64,000 bases of DNA, taken from Cryptomeria japonica (taxonomy: Eukaryota > Streptophyta > Pinopsida > Cupressales > Cupressaceae). The notes below the pieces were generated by a model, which saw only the letters and a list, made by a program, of their open reading frames with translations, searched no databases and was not told where the DNA came from. A program made the position numbers and the translations under genes. Positions 23,649-35,243 of the stretch are shown in pieces. The stretch spans positions 552,883,136 through 552,947,135 of the forward strand of contig NC_081413.1 in NCBI RefSeq assembly GCF_030272615.1. The letters run 5' to 3'. How positions within the stretch are numbered: the stretch's first letter is position 1; every line of letters starts with the position of its first letter.

Positions 23649-25310
23649 TAAGACACCACAGGACCCAAAGCGACCCAATATGGTGTCATAATGGGTCGTA
23701 TGGTGTCCTAAGGGGTCATAAGGGTTCATGGGACACCATATGACCCCTAAGGACAACATGCGACCCCTTATGACACCATATGGTGTTGTTAGGGGTCATA
23801 TGGTGTCCATAAGGGTCATATGGTGTCCTAGGACACCATATGACCCCTTAAGACACCAAATTGAGTTGTTATGGGTCATATGGTGTCCTAAGAGGTCGTA
23901 GGACACAATATGACCCTTTAGGACACCATATGACCCAAATAGACCCAATATAGTGTCATTAGGGGTCATATGGTGTCCTAAGGGGTCATATGATGTCTTA
24001 AAGGGGTCATATGACACAATATGATCCACTAGGACACATTATGACCCATAACAACCAAATATGGTGTCTTAAGGGGTCATATGGTGTCGTAAGCGGTCGT
24101 AGGACACCATATGACCCCTATGGACACCATAGGACCCCTTAAGACACCATATGGTGTCGTTAGGGGTCATATGGTGACCTAAGGGGTCATAGGACATAAT
24201 ATGACCCCTTTGGACACCATAGGACACAAAGCGACCCAATATGGTATCCTAAGGGGTCATAAGGGTTCATGGGACACCATATGACCCCTAAAGACAACAT
24301 ACGACCCCTTATGACACTATATGGTGTCGTTAGGGGTCATATGGTGTCCATAATGGTCATATGGAGTCCTATGACACCATATGACCCTTGAAGACACCAA
24401 ATTGTGTCGTTATGGGTCATATGGTGTCCTAAGGGGTTGTAGGACACAATATGACCCCTTAGGACACCATATGACCCAAAGAGACCCAATATGGTGTCAT
24501 TAGGGGTCATATAGTGTCCTAAGGGGTCATATGATGTCTTAAAGGGGTCATATAGCACATTATGACCCACTAGGACACAATATGACCCACTAGGACACAA
24601 TATGACCCATAACAACCAAATGTGGTGTCTTAAGGGGTCATATGGTGTCCTAAGGGGTCGTAGGACACCCTAGGACCTCTTATGACACCATATGGTGTCG
24701 TTAGGGGTCATATGGTGTCCTAAGGGGTCGTAGGACATCGTAGGACCCCTTATGACACCATATGGTGTCGTTAGGGGTCATATAGTGTCCTAAGGGGTCG
24801 TAGGACACCATAGGACCCCTTATGACACCATATGGTGTCGTTAGGGGTCATATGGTGTCCTAAGGGATCGTAGGACATAATACGACCCCTTAGGACACCA
24901 TAGGACCCAAAGTGACCCAACATGGTGTCATAACGGCTCGTATGGTGTCCTAAGGGGTCATAAGGGTTCATTGGACACCATATGACCCCTAAGGACAACA
25001 TACAACCCCTTATGACACCATATGGTGTCGTTAGGGGTCATATGGTGTCCTAAGGGGTCGTAGGACACAATATGACCCCTTAAGACACCATATGACCCAA
25101 AGAAACCCAATATGTTGTCATTAGGGGTCATATGGTATCCTAAGGGGTCATATGATGTCTTAAAGGGGTCATATGACACAATATGACCCATGATGATCAA
25201 ATATGGTGTCTTAAGGGGTCATATGGTGTCCTAAGGGGTTTTAGGACACCATATGACCCCTTAAGACACCAAATTGTGTCATTATGGATCATATGATGTC
25301 CTAAGGAATA
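23649..25310. repeat. Dyad minisatellite around GACACCATATGACC
   Basis: Short units GGGGTCATATGGTGTCC and their reverse complement alternate through 1.66 kb. On top of this lies a longer period: the phrase GACCCAAAGCGACCCAA or its variants starts at about 23,662, 24,237 and 24,907, giving higher-order blocks of roughly 575 and 670 bp. The many short frames on the minus strand are translations of the repeat. Confidence 0.9.
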
Positions 25311-25638
25311 TGACTAATAAAATCAGATATCGGATTTAATCGGATATTCGATTTTTGCCATTGCCATTAATGTGGCAACAGTAAAAAAAGGCGGCAACGG
25401 GAAAAAAATTTGGGACCACAAATTTATACATTAAAATCGGATATCCGATAAAATTGAGATATCATTTTTGTAAATAAAAAAGAGCCTTGTGGACCATTTT
25501 GTGGATTCCAACAGCCCACAGTTTGCATATTCTATTTTCTGTCGACGATCATGGGTTTTCAGACAGGTTGAGACAAATTTGTTCTTTTGGGAGATTCTTA
25601 AAGTCAAATTTTACATTTTCAATCATGTAGGAGCATCC

Positions 25639-28154
25639 ATGTGGAGGGAAATGGGGAGTATTAGTCATCGGAAGTCTAAACGCAAAAGAAAACTTTCAAA
25701 TGACCAAATTGAAGTGTATAGAGAAAGAGATAGAGAATCTCATTGGAGGGGAAGACAAGGTATGTTAAATATTGCTAATGTTACTTCAAGTGAAGAGGAA
25801 ATTGAATTTGAAAATGTGCCACAAGTTATTGAAAATAAAAATGTAGATTTTGAAAGTGAAATTTTTGAAAATGTTGAAAATGTTGAAAGTGATAATGAAA
25901 ATGCTCAACATGTGGAAAATTTTGACATAGGAGGTGAAAATGTGGAAAACTTTGACATTGAAGGTGGAATTGCTCAACCAAGTGAACCATATGTAACACC
26001 TAATTACTTTAGAAATGAAGACCCTCTCATGGATGAAAGACAAATTCCAAATCCAAGACCTTCAAGAAGCCCAAAATGGTTATTTGAAATCGATGAGAAC
26101 ATTATTGTGAATCTTGAAGGCAAGAGGTCAACAAGAACCGTTTGGTTGTGGGCTACACAAATTTTCAACTAAAATTTTAGCAATAACACATTGACCGAGA
26201 AATGCCAACTCTTTGTTCAATTGCTAAAGATGAGACCATTGCTAAACAAATTGAAGATTCGTATGAACAAGAAGATGGAGAGAAATTCTATTATTGCAAA
26301 AAATCTATTTGACGCTCTCAATTCTTTTGGAAATAATACCAAAGAAATAAATAAGAGAGTCGCTCGAAGAGTGATTGCAACCTCCTTAGTAAGACATCAA
26401 TTGAGGAAGGCTCGTCAAATGAGACAAACTTGTGTTGATTTTAACATAAACTGTAAAACTTTGGATAGAGCACTTGCATGAAGACAAATACTTGACGATC
26501 CACTTCAACAAGATACATGGGCTTTTGGTGGGAGGCTTCCACGTGTTGATATAAAGTTGACTGACAATGTGAAGGAGGAGATTCAACAATTTTGGCACTC
26601 TAATTCTAGAGTGTCACCCAATGTAAAGGACGTTTTGAAATTAATAATCAGCAACCGAGACCGCACACCACATCCCAAACATTTCTTGGAATCAAGCCAA
26701 ACAATGTTGTACAAAAAATTTTGTGAAGTACATCCAAGTTTGCAAATATCACAAACGGCCTTTGAATCTTTGAAACCATTTTATTGTGTTCCTCTTAAGA
26801 TTCGCAATACTTGTTGTTGCAAGTACCATGTGGAGTTTTTAATGTACCATGAACTTTTATATCGTATTCGTTCTACGATGCATACTAATGAGATGTTGTA
26901 GGAGTGAGGTGCAATGCTATTTCCGAGATCATCAAGAGACTTGCAAGATCTATTTTTATGCCCTAGAGACGATGGCTGCTATTTCTATAGAAATGATTGT
27001 TTGAATGAGAAGTGCTCAGAATGTGGTGGGTTGTCAAAGTTTGTTTCATGTTTTCATGAGGGCAGCGAACACGAGTTTGGACAGAATTATGTTGAGAAAA
27101 AAAGATATGAGACACTGAAATATACTTTGAAGAGTGGAGGTGAAGGTTCTAGATGCGAATTAGTCTTAAGAGAAGTGAGTATTGCTGACTTTATTTTGGA
27201 TTTTAAGGAAAATCTTTTCTACAAGTATGCAAGGCACACCCATAGGTCTTCATGGTTGGATCAATAGTTCAGAATGTGTAAGAACACTTTCTGGATTGGC
27301 ACTATTGTATCGGTGGTTGATTTTGCAGACAACTATACATTTCAACCACAGAATGAGGTACCATCTCAGTACTACAATTCAGTCCATATTGCTATTTTTG
27401 TTCACATTACATATAGACATGCTCCTGATAGTACAGAAGAGGACAGGAAGATAATCAGGGAGTTTTCATTTTTATATGAGTGATGATAGATCACACTCCT
27501 CCGAGTATGTGCAACATTCTTTTGAGAATTTTTTTGAGTTCTTGCATGAGAAAGATATTGCAATTGACCGACATATAATATGGTTAGATAACTGTACAGG
27601 TCAATTCAAAATGCTCGTATCTTTTATTGGTTGAGTAGAATGCATGTAGAGAGGTGTATACCTCATATTTGGTGTTTTTTTGATGCAGGGCATGGGAAGG
27701 GAGAGCATGATGGAGCAAGTGCATGTTTGAAGAGAGCTCTAGTTAAGGAGCAATTGAGGATTTCAAGTGCAAATTTCTCTGATGCACATTCTATTATTGA
27801 TTGGTGTAGTTCAGCATTGTCACATGGAGGTACTCTTGATTCAGCAGTGACTAGATTCTTTTGGTTGGTTGAGGAGGGAACAGTGGGAGATAGATTGGAT
27901 TGTCAAACAATTAAAGATTCTTCAAAGATGCATTCATTTCTCAGCTCAGATGCAAGTACATACCATTCAAAGACTATGAGAGACACAAAACCATTATAAT
28001 GTATTCACACCTTATTATAGCTAGAAATGTCAATTTGTTGAAGCATCAAGCAAAACTGAAGACCAAAGAGCTATGGACAGTGACTACTGCTGATCATGAA
28101 GCAATACTAGATACTCTTAAACAAAGAGATGACCCTTCAGGCACACTTGAGTAG
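25639..28154 (+). pseudogene. Transposase pseudogene of the DNA transposon (DDE-type, family unassigned)
   Basis: A basic start (SHRKSKRKRKLS) is followed by an acidic Asn/Glu-rich linker. Next comes a helix-rich region ending LQISQTAFESLKPFYC (about 26,745-26,790), which looks like the DNA-binding part. A Cys-rich segment follows (C-x5-C, C-x2-C near 26,970-27,030). The putative catalytic core has SVVDFADNYTF (27,310-27,345), WLDNCTGQFK (27,581-27,612) and GHGKGEHDGA (27,688-27,717); the family resemblance rests on these three motifs. One frame covers most of the gene, broken by stops at about 26,170, 26,479, 26,899, 27,265 and 27,481. Frame shifts lie near 27,455, 27,610 and 27,930. The tail ends at TAG 28,152-28,154. 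The first ATG used here, 25,639, is a guess; a frame-compatible ATG lies at 25,489. The protein would cut and join DNA in the nucleus; this copy is inactive. Confidence 0.7.
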
Positions 28155-28466
28155 TAGGTCTTTAATGGTGCCTTATTTTTTATCATGCATTTCATTTCAA
28201 ATAATGATCATTAAACCTTAATGATCAAGTTTGTTACGTGTATATTAAGGATGTGTTGAAAATGAAGGTCTATTGATGAACGTTTTTTTTTGGTAACACG
28301 GTTTTTGCATGCACATGGCGGGTACATGATATAATTGGAAGGGACGTATTTTGCAACACAACTTATTATCATGTATTTGATGAGCTTTACAATTTTTGTT
28401 ATTAGAGAACACTATCTGACAATTTTTGATGATATAATTATCGCAAAACCTTTATGCTCATGCAGG
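28155..28466. other. Sequence downstream of the transposase, no gene seen
   Basis: AT-rich. It has partial similarity to 31,750-31,860 (phrases such as GGGACGTATTTT and TTATTATCATG), as part of the larger duplication. Confidence 0.5.
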
Positions 28467-29430
28467 TCTTTTTTGATGATATACAATAGTACATCACATT
28501 AAGATTTTTGATGATATATAGGTTCATGCTAGATCATTTGCCGTTGACTGGTAACTTTCATAATTATACAATCTTGTGCATCTTAAAAATGTTTAAAATG
28601 ATCTATTTATAATTTGCCAAACTAATTTGTATTAAGTGTTATAATTTGTTTCTTGTAGAACATTCATTCCGCATAAAAAGGTTACTTATTTTGGTCTTCA
28701 TTTATATCCAGGCATTGCAGGCATTTGAATCTTGGTGATGGTACATATTCTTTTGTGCATTAATGAGATAAAATTTTGTGCATAAACATTAAGTCAAGTG
28801 AATGTATTGCTATTTGGAAATGACTATATCTACCATCATCTTCAACCATGAAGAGAAATGCAGTGAGAAGGGCTTTAATCAACATGTGTCTTTCTTCAAA
28901 GTTATGCTTGTATACTTTGTAGAGAAACTGGTAAGTTTCGTAATTATGCAATCTTGTGCGTCTTAAAAATTTTTGAAATGATCTATTTATAATTTGCCAA
29001 ACTAATTTGTATTAACTGTTATAATTTGTTTCTTGTAGCACATTCATTCCGCATAAAAAGGTTACTTATTTTGGTCTTCATTTATATGCAGGCATTGTTG
29101 TACGTAAGCTTTTCTCTTACGACATGAGGATGTCTGATGTTGATGAAGTGGGATGTTGTATTTGTATATGGATGTGAATTGATGTAACATTGTTATGATG
29201 ATATACAATGTCCATGAGCAAATTGGTTTAGTTATATTGATGATAATGTCCATGTATCTATACATGAGTACATTGGTGTAGTTGTATTGATAATGAAAAA
29301 AAAATCATGTTTGCATATCCCTTCATGGATGTCACATGCAAGTGTAATGGTAATTATGTGTATACAATACATGGAAATATTCATGATCATTATGTGTCTA
29401 CAGTGTAATGCTTGTTTATATATAATTTTA
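28467..29430. repeat. Duplicated segment, left copy
   Basis: Starts at TTTTTTGATGATATACAA and matches 31,690-32,640 in order with small gaps, including the GTGCATTAATGAGATAAAA and TCACATGCAAGTGTAATGG phrases. Both copies end TATAATTTTA directly before a 359-bp repeat array. The region thus arose by duplication of a block made of this sequence plus its array. No convincing protein is present. Confidence 0.8.
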
Positions 29431-31351
29431 GCACTTAGGGTGCTCAAGGGATGACGCTGGTAGGGTATGACCCGAGCGTTCGATCGAGTGGGGGGGAAAA
29501 ATAGGAGCATGCGTAGGGTAATAATGCCTAACTAGACATGTCGGAGCTGACAGTTCATCATCGCGATGAGCAGAACAAGAAATCGACCATGCGACAACAT
29601 TCGATTGAGTGAGACTGATAATTTTTTTGCCAACAGAAAAATTTCTGCCCTAATAAAACCTTAGGGAAACTTGAAAAACCGAGATAGGCTTTTGTAGGGA
29701 CCCCTCTTGTGGCCCCATAGGTTCAAATGGATCCTTCGTAGGTGCCACGAATTCTGAGTTAGGGCCTGTCAAAGTTTGACAATTTTGAGCACTTAGGGTG
29801 CTCAAGGGATGACGTCGGTAGGGTATGACCCCGAGCATTCGATCGAGTGGGGGGGGGGGGAAATAGGAGCATGCGTAGGGTAACAATACCTAACTGGACA
29901 TGTCAGAGCTGACGGTTCGTCATCTCGACGAGCAGAATGAGAAATCGGCCACGCGACAACATTCCATTGAGTGAGACTAACGATTTTTTTGCCAACAGAA
30001 AAATTGCTTCCCTAATAAAACCGTAGGGAAACTTGAAAAACCGAGATAGGCTTTTGTAGGGACCCCTCTCGTGGCCATGTAGGTTCAAATGGATCATTCA
30101 CAAGTACCACGGATTCTGAGTTAGGGCCCATCAAAGTTTGACAATTTTAAGCACTTAGGGCGCTCAAGGGACGACGCCGGTAGGGTATGACCCCGAACGT
30201 TCGATCGAGTGGGGGGGAAAAATAGGAGCATGTGTAGGGTAATAATGCCTAACTGGACATGTCAGAGCCGACGGTTCATCATCACGATGAGAAGAACAAG
30301 AAATCGGCCACGCGACAACATTCGATTGAGTGAGATTGATGATTTTTTCACCAACAGAAAAATTGTTGCCCTAATAAAACCGTAGGGAAACTTGAAAAAC
30401 CGAGATAGGATTTTGTAGGGACCCCTCTCGTGGCCCCATAGGTTCAAACAGATTGTTCGTAGGTGCCACAAATTCTGAGTTAGGGCCTATCAAAGTTTGA
30501 CAATTTCGAGCACTTAGGGCGCTCAAGGGATGACACCGGTAGGGTATGACCCCGAACGTTCGATCAAGTGGGGGGGAAAAATAGGAAAATGCGTAGGGTA
30601 ATAATGCCTAGCTAGACATGTTGGAGCTGACGGTTCATCATTGCGATGAGCAGAACGAGAAATCGGCCACGCGACAACATTTGATTGAGTGAGACTGATG
30701 ATTTTTTCGCCAACAGAAAAATTGCTACCCTAATAAAACCGTAGGACAAATTGAAAAACCGAGATAGGCTTTTGTAGGGACCCCTCTCATGGCCTCATAG
30801 GTTCAAATAGATCATTCACAAGTGCCACAGATTTTGAGTTAGGGCCCGTCAGAGTTTGACAATTTTGAGCACTTAGGGCACTCAAGGGACATGTCGGTAG
30901 GGTATGACCCCAAGCATTCGATCGAGTCGGGGGGAAAAATAGGAGCATGTGTAGGGTAATAATGTCTAACTAGACATGCCAGAGCTGACGGTTCATCATT
31001 GCGAAGAGCATAATGAGAAATCGGCCACGTGACAACATTCCATTGAGACTGATGATTTTTTTGCCAACAGAAAAATTGTTGCCCTAATAAAACCGTAGGG
31101 AAACTTGAAAAATCGAGATAGGATTTTGTAGGGACCCCTCTTGTGGCCTCGTAGGTTCAAATAGATCGTTTGCAGGTGCCACAAATTTTGAGTTAGGCCC
31201 CGTCAAAGTTTGACAATTTTGAGCACTTAGGGCGCTCAAGGGACGACGTCGATAGGGTATGACCCTAAGCGTTTGATCGAGTGGGGGGGAAAAATAGGAG
31301 CATGTGTAGGGTAATAATGCCTAACTGGACATGTCAAAGCCGACGGTTCGT
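29431..31351. repeat. Tandem array 1 of the 359-bp repeat
   Basis: Units start at GCACTTAGGG at 29,431, 29,789, 30,151, 30,510, 30,869 and 31,223, a spacing of 354-362 bp. This makes about 5.3 units. Each unit contains GGGTATGACCCCGAGC, a run of G, AATAGGAGCATGC and a TTTGTAGGGACCCCTC box. Similar 60-80 codon frames recur in each unit but are broken irregularly, so I do not call them genes. Confidence 0.95.
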
Positions 31352-31747
31352 ACATGGACCATTTGGACACAAGTGTTGGCTTGTTTTTGTCAGAGTTGTG
31401 TTTGGTGTGATTGGGATCAGTGTGAGTCATGTGAGTGGGTTGATACGTGGGTTCCCTACTATCTAACTCCTTTATCTCAAACAATATCCTTGTCAAACGA
31501 TGAAATGGAAATTTCACTTGAGTGTGACCGTCTATCAAATCTTGTACAGCCAGGACATGTTTATGCAGTTGTCACACTGCAAGGGAATGAAGAGAGATCA
31601 TAATATTGGTTGGCACGATGTGTACAAGGAAAACAAAAGCTAACACAACCAGTGACAGATGATGATGGGTTCACATATCCTACAGGTTCGGTTGTCTTTT
31701 TTGATGATATACAACAGTATCACATTATGATTTTTGCGTCAACATAG
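31352..31747 (+). pseudogene. Probable C-terminal part of a transposase, between the two arrays
   Basis: One frame from the array edge to the TAG at 31,745, with an internal stop at 31,601. It shows a Cys-rich cluster (CFCQSCVWCDWDQCESCEW) and then a strand-rich segment ending DDDGFTYPTGSVVF. A Cys cluster followed by such a domain is plausible for the C-terminus of the transposase whose core ends at 28,154. Array 1 and its leader would then have been placed between core and tail. The link is an inference; the piece could come from a separate copy. Confidence 0.45.
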
Positions 31748-32640
31748 TGGGTTTTGTTGATATAATTTGAAGGGACGTATTTTTGTGGTATATAATCCCA
31801 CCTTTTCATTTATTATCATGCATTTTAGTTGAAGTGATTATCTTAAAGCCTTTATGTTCATCCATGCATTTTATGTGTAGACTAACAATTCTTAAAAATA
31901 CAGGTTCGTGCTAGATCATTCGCCGTTGACAAGACCCTCTCTTGGTGATGGTACATATTCCTTTGTGCATTAATGAGATAAAATTTTGTACATAAACATT
32001 AAGTCAAGTGAATTTATTGCTATTAAGAAATGACCATATCTACCATCGTCTTCAACCATGCAGAGAAATGAAGTGAGAAGGGCTTTAATCAACATGTGTC
32101 TTTCTTCAAAGTTATGCTTGTATACTTTGTAGAGAAACTGGTAAGTTTTGTAATTATACAATCTTGTAAATCTTAAAAATGTTTCAAATGATCTATTAAT
32201 TATTTCCCAAACTAAGTTGTATTAAGTGTTATAATTTGTTTCTTGTAGCACATTCATTCCACATAAAAAGGTAACTTATTTTGGTCTTCATTTATATGCA
32301 GGCATTGTTGTACATAAGCTTTTTCTCTTAGGACATGAGGATGTCTGATGCAGATGAAGTGTGATGTTGTATTTGTATATGGATGTGAATTGATGTAACA
32401 TTGTTATGAGGATATACAATGTCCATGAGAAAATTGGTTTAGTTATATTGATGATATACAATGTATCTGTACATGAGTACATTGGTGTAGTTGTATTGAT
32501 AATGAAAAAGAAAATCATGTTTACATATCCCTTCATGGATGTCACATGCAAGTGTAATGGTAATTATGTGTATACAATACATGGAAATAGTGATGATCAT
32601 TATGTGTGTATAGTGTAATGCTTGTTTATCTATAATTTTA
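31690..32640. repeat. Duplicated segment, right copy
   Basis: Second copy of 28,467-29,430; it overlaps the end of the C-terminal transposase piece. It keeps GTTCGTGCTAGATCATTCGC, also seen near 28,530 with substitutions, followed by an open stretch and a stop that may have been the last exon. Confidence 0.75.
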
Positions 32641-34722
32641 GCACTTAGGGCGCTCAAGGGACGACGTCGATAGGGTATGACCCCGAGCATTCAACCGAGT
32701 GGGGGGGCAAAATAGGAGCATGCATAGGGTAATAATGCCTGACTAGACATGTTGGAGCTAACGGTTCATCATCGCAATGAGCAGAATGAGGAATTGGCCA
32801 CGCGACAACATTCGATTGACTAAGACTGACGATTTTTTTGCCAACCGAAAAATTGCTGCCCCAATAAAACCATAGGGAAACATAAAAAACTGAGATAGGA
32901 TTTTGTAGGGACCCCTCTTGTGGCCTCATAGATTCAAATGGATCATTCGCAGGTGCCACGGATTCCAAATTAGGGCCCATCAAAGTTTCACAATTTTTAG
33001 CACTTAGGGCGCTTAAGGGACAACGTCGGTAGGGTATGACCTCGAGCGTTCGACTGAGTTGGGGGGGAAAAATAGGAGCATGCATAGGGTAATAATGCCT
33101 AACTGGACATATCAAAGCTGACTATTCATCGTCACAATGAGCAGAATGAGAAATTGGCCACACGACAACATTCAATTGACTGAGACTGGTGATTTTTTTG
33201 CGAACCGAAAAATTGCTACCCTAATAAAATCGTAGGGAAAATTGAAAAACCAAGATAGGCTTCTGTAGGGACCCCTTTCGTGGCCCCATAGGTTCAAACG
33301 GATCATTTGCAGGTGCCACGGATTCTTAGTTAGGGCCCGTCAAAGTTTGACAATTTTTAGCACTTAGGGCGCTCAAGCGACGACGCCAATAGGGTATGAC
33401 CCCGAGTGTTTGATCGAGTGGGGGGGAAAAATAGGAGCATGCATAGGGTAATAATGCCTAATTAAACATGTCAAAGCTGACGGTTCATCATCACGATGAG
33501 AAAAATGAGAAATTGGCCACGCGACAACATTCGATTGAGTGAGACTGGCGATTTTTTTGCCTACCGAAAAATTGTTGCCCTTTTAAATCTTAGGGAAACT
33601 TGAAAAACTAAGATAGGCTTTTGTAGGGACCCCTCTTGTGGCCCCGTAGGTTAAAACAGATCATTTGCAAGTGCCATGGATTCCGAGTTAGGGCCCATCA
33701 AAGTTTGACAATTTTTAGCACTTAGGGCACTCAAGGGACGACGTCGGTAGGGTATGACCCCGAGTGTTCGACCGAGTGGGGGGGAAAAATAGGAGCATGC
33801 ATAGGGTAATAATGCCTAACTAGACATGTCGGAGCTGACGGTTCGTCATCATGACGAGCAAAACGAGAAATTGGCCATGCGACAACATTCGATTGAGTGA
33901 GACTGGCGATTTTTTTGCCAACCGAAAAATTGCTGCCCTAATAAAATCGTAGGGCAACCTGAAAAACCAAGATAGGCTTTTGTAGGGACCCCTCTCATGG
34001 CCCCGTAGGTTCAAATGGATCATTTGCAAGTGCCACGGATTCTGAGTTAGGGTCCGTCAAAGTTTGACAATTTTTAGCACTTAGGGCGCTCAAGGGACGA
34101 TGTCAGTAGGGTATGACCCCAAGTGTTTGACCAAGTGGGGGTGAAAAATAGGAGCATGCATAGGGTAATAATGCCTAATTGGACATGTCAAAGCTGATGG
34201 TTCATCATCGCGAAGAGTTGAACGAGAAATTGGCCACGTGACAACATTCGACTGAATGAGACTGACGATTTTTTTGCCAACCGAAAAATTGCTGCCCTAA
34301 TAAAACCGTAGGGTAACATGAAAAACTGAGATAGGATTTTGTAGGGACCCCTCTCATGGCCCTGTAGGTTGAAATGGATCGTTTGCAGGTGCCATGGATT
34401 CCGAGTTAGGGCCCGTCAAAGTTTGACAATTTTTAACACTAAGGGCGCTCAAGGGACGACGCCGGTAGGGTATGACCCCGAGTGTTCGACCGAGTGGAGG
34501 GGAAAAATAGGAGCATGTATAGGGTAATAATTCCTCACTGGACATGTCAAAGCTGACGATTCGTCATCGCGATGAGCTGAACGAGAAATTGGCCACGTGA
34601 CAACATTCGATTGAGTTAGACTGACGATTTTTTCGCCAATCGAAAAATTGGTGCCCTAATAAAACCCCGAGCGTTCGACCGAGGTGGGGGGAAAAATAGG
34701 ACCATGCATAGGGTAATAATGA
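32641..34722. repeat. Tandem array 2 of the 359-bp repeat
   Basis: Units start at 32,641, 33,000, 33,360, 33,718, 34,077 and about 34,436, a spacing of 358-360 bp. The last unit is cut: AATAAAAC jumps directly to CCCGAGCGTTCGACC at about 34,665, and the array ends at about 34,722. The same cut unit ends the array in the second transposon copy. Confidence 0.95.
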
Positions 34723-34727
34723 ATTAT

Positions 34728-34965
34728 ATCAAGTATTGTTCATTAAATGAATTGTATTGTATTATTCATTAAATGAATTGTATTACATTCATGAATTGTA
34801 TTGTATTATTCATTAAATGAATTGTATTGTTCATGAATTGTATTCTATTGTTGATTAAATTAATTGTATTGTTCATTAAATGAATTGTATTGTATTGTTC
34901 ATTAATTGAATTATATTGTTTATTATACAAGCAACACTTACGATGAAATGAAATGAATTGTATTG
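34728..34965. repeat. Minisatellite ATTCATTAAATGAATTGTATTG
   Basis: About ten loose units of TTCATTAAATGAATTGTATTG, the core ATTCATTAAATGAAT being a palindrome. The reverse-complement copy sits at the matching place in the second transposon (62,400-62,632). Confidence 0.85.
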
Positions 34966-35243
34966 TTCATTAAATAACCATTATTAACCATTGTTAATTA
35001 TTGGAATGAAGATTAAAGATTTCCATGATAGCACCACGCACAGATGAGAAACAATTTATATGATCAAATATCAACTTCTGTATATATAAAAATGTCAAAT
35101 GATTACAAATGTATGTCCATACACAAATATGGCATAAACGCCAACTGAAACAAAATGTATGTCTAAATACGTGAATGTATGTCCATATACAAAATATGCA
35201 TGCCAACTAGACATGTAAGCATCCCAAAACTATCTATAACATC
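34966..35243 (-). other. 3' flank of the six-exon gene
   Basis: Conserved in the second transposon copy at 62,138-62,400 in the opposite orientation, including repeated ACATACATT-type phrases. It is probably the 3' untranslated region; no clear polyadenylation site was chosen. Confidence 0.5.

Noticed and set aside
23248-25200. Many 70-90 codon frames on the minus strand
   Set aside because: They read through the purine tract and the dyad minisatellite and repeat the same short peptide.
29431-31351. CRISPR array or rRNA spacer
   Set aside because: Units are 359 bp, contiguous and without unique spacers, and no ribosomal RNA gene is near.
29650-34545. Recurrent 60-150 codon frames in the 359-bp arrays
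   Set aside because: The same peptide recurs in each unit but is broken at different places in different units, as expected for non-coding tandem repeats.
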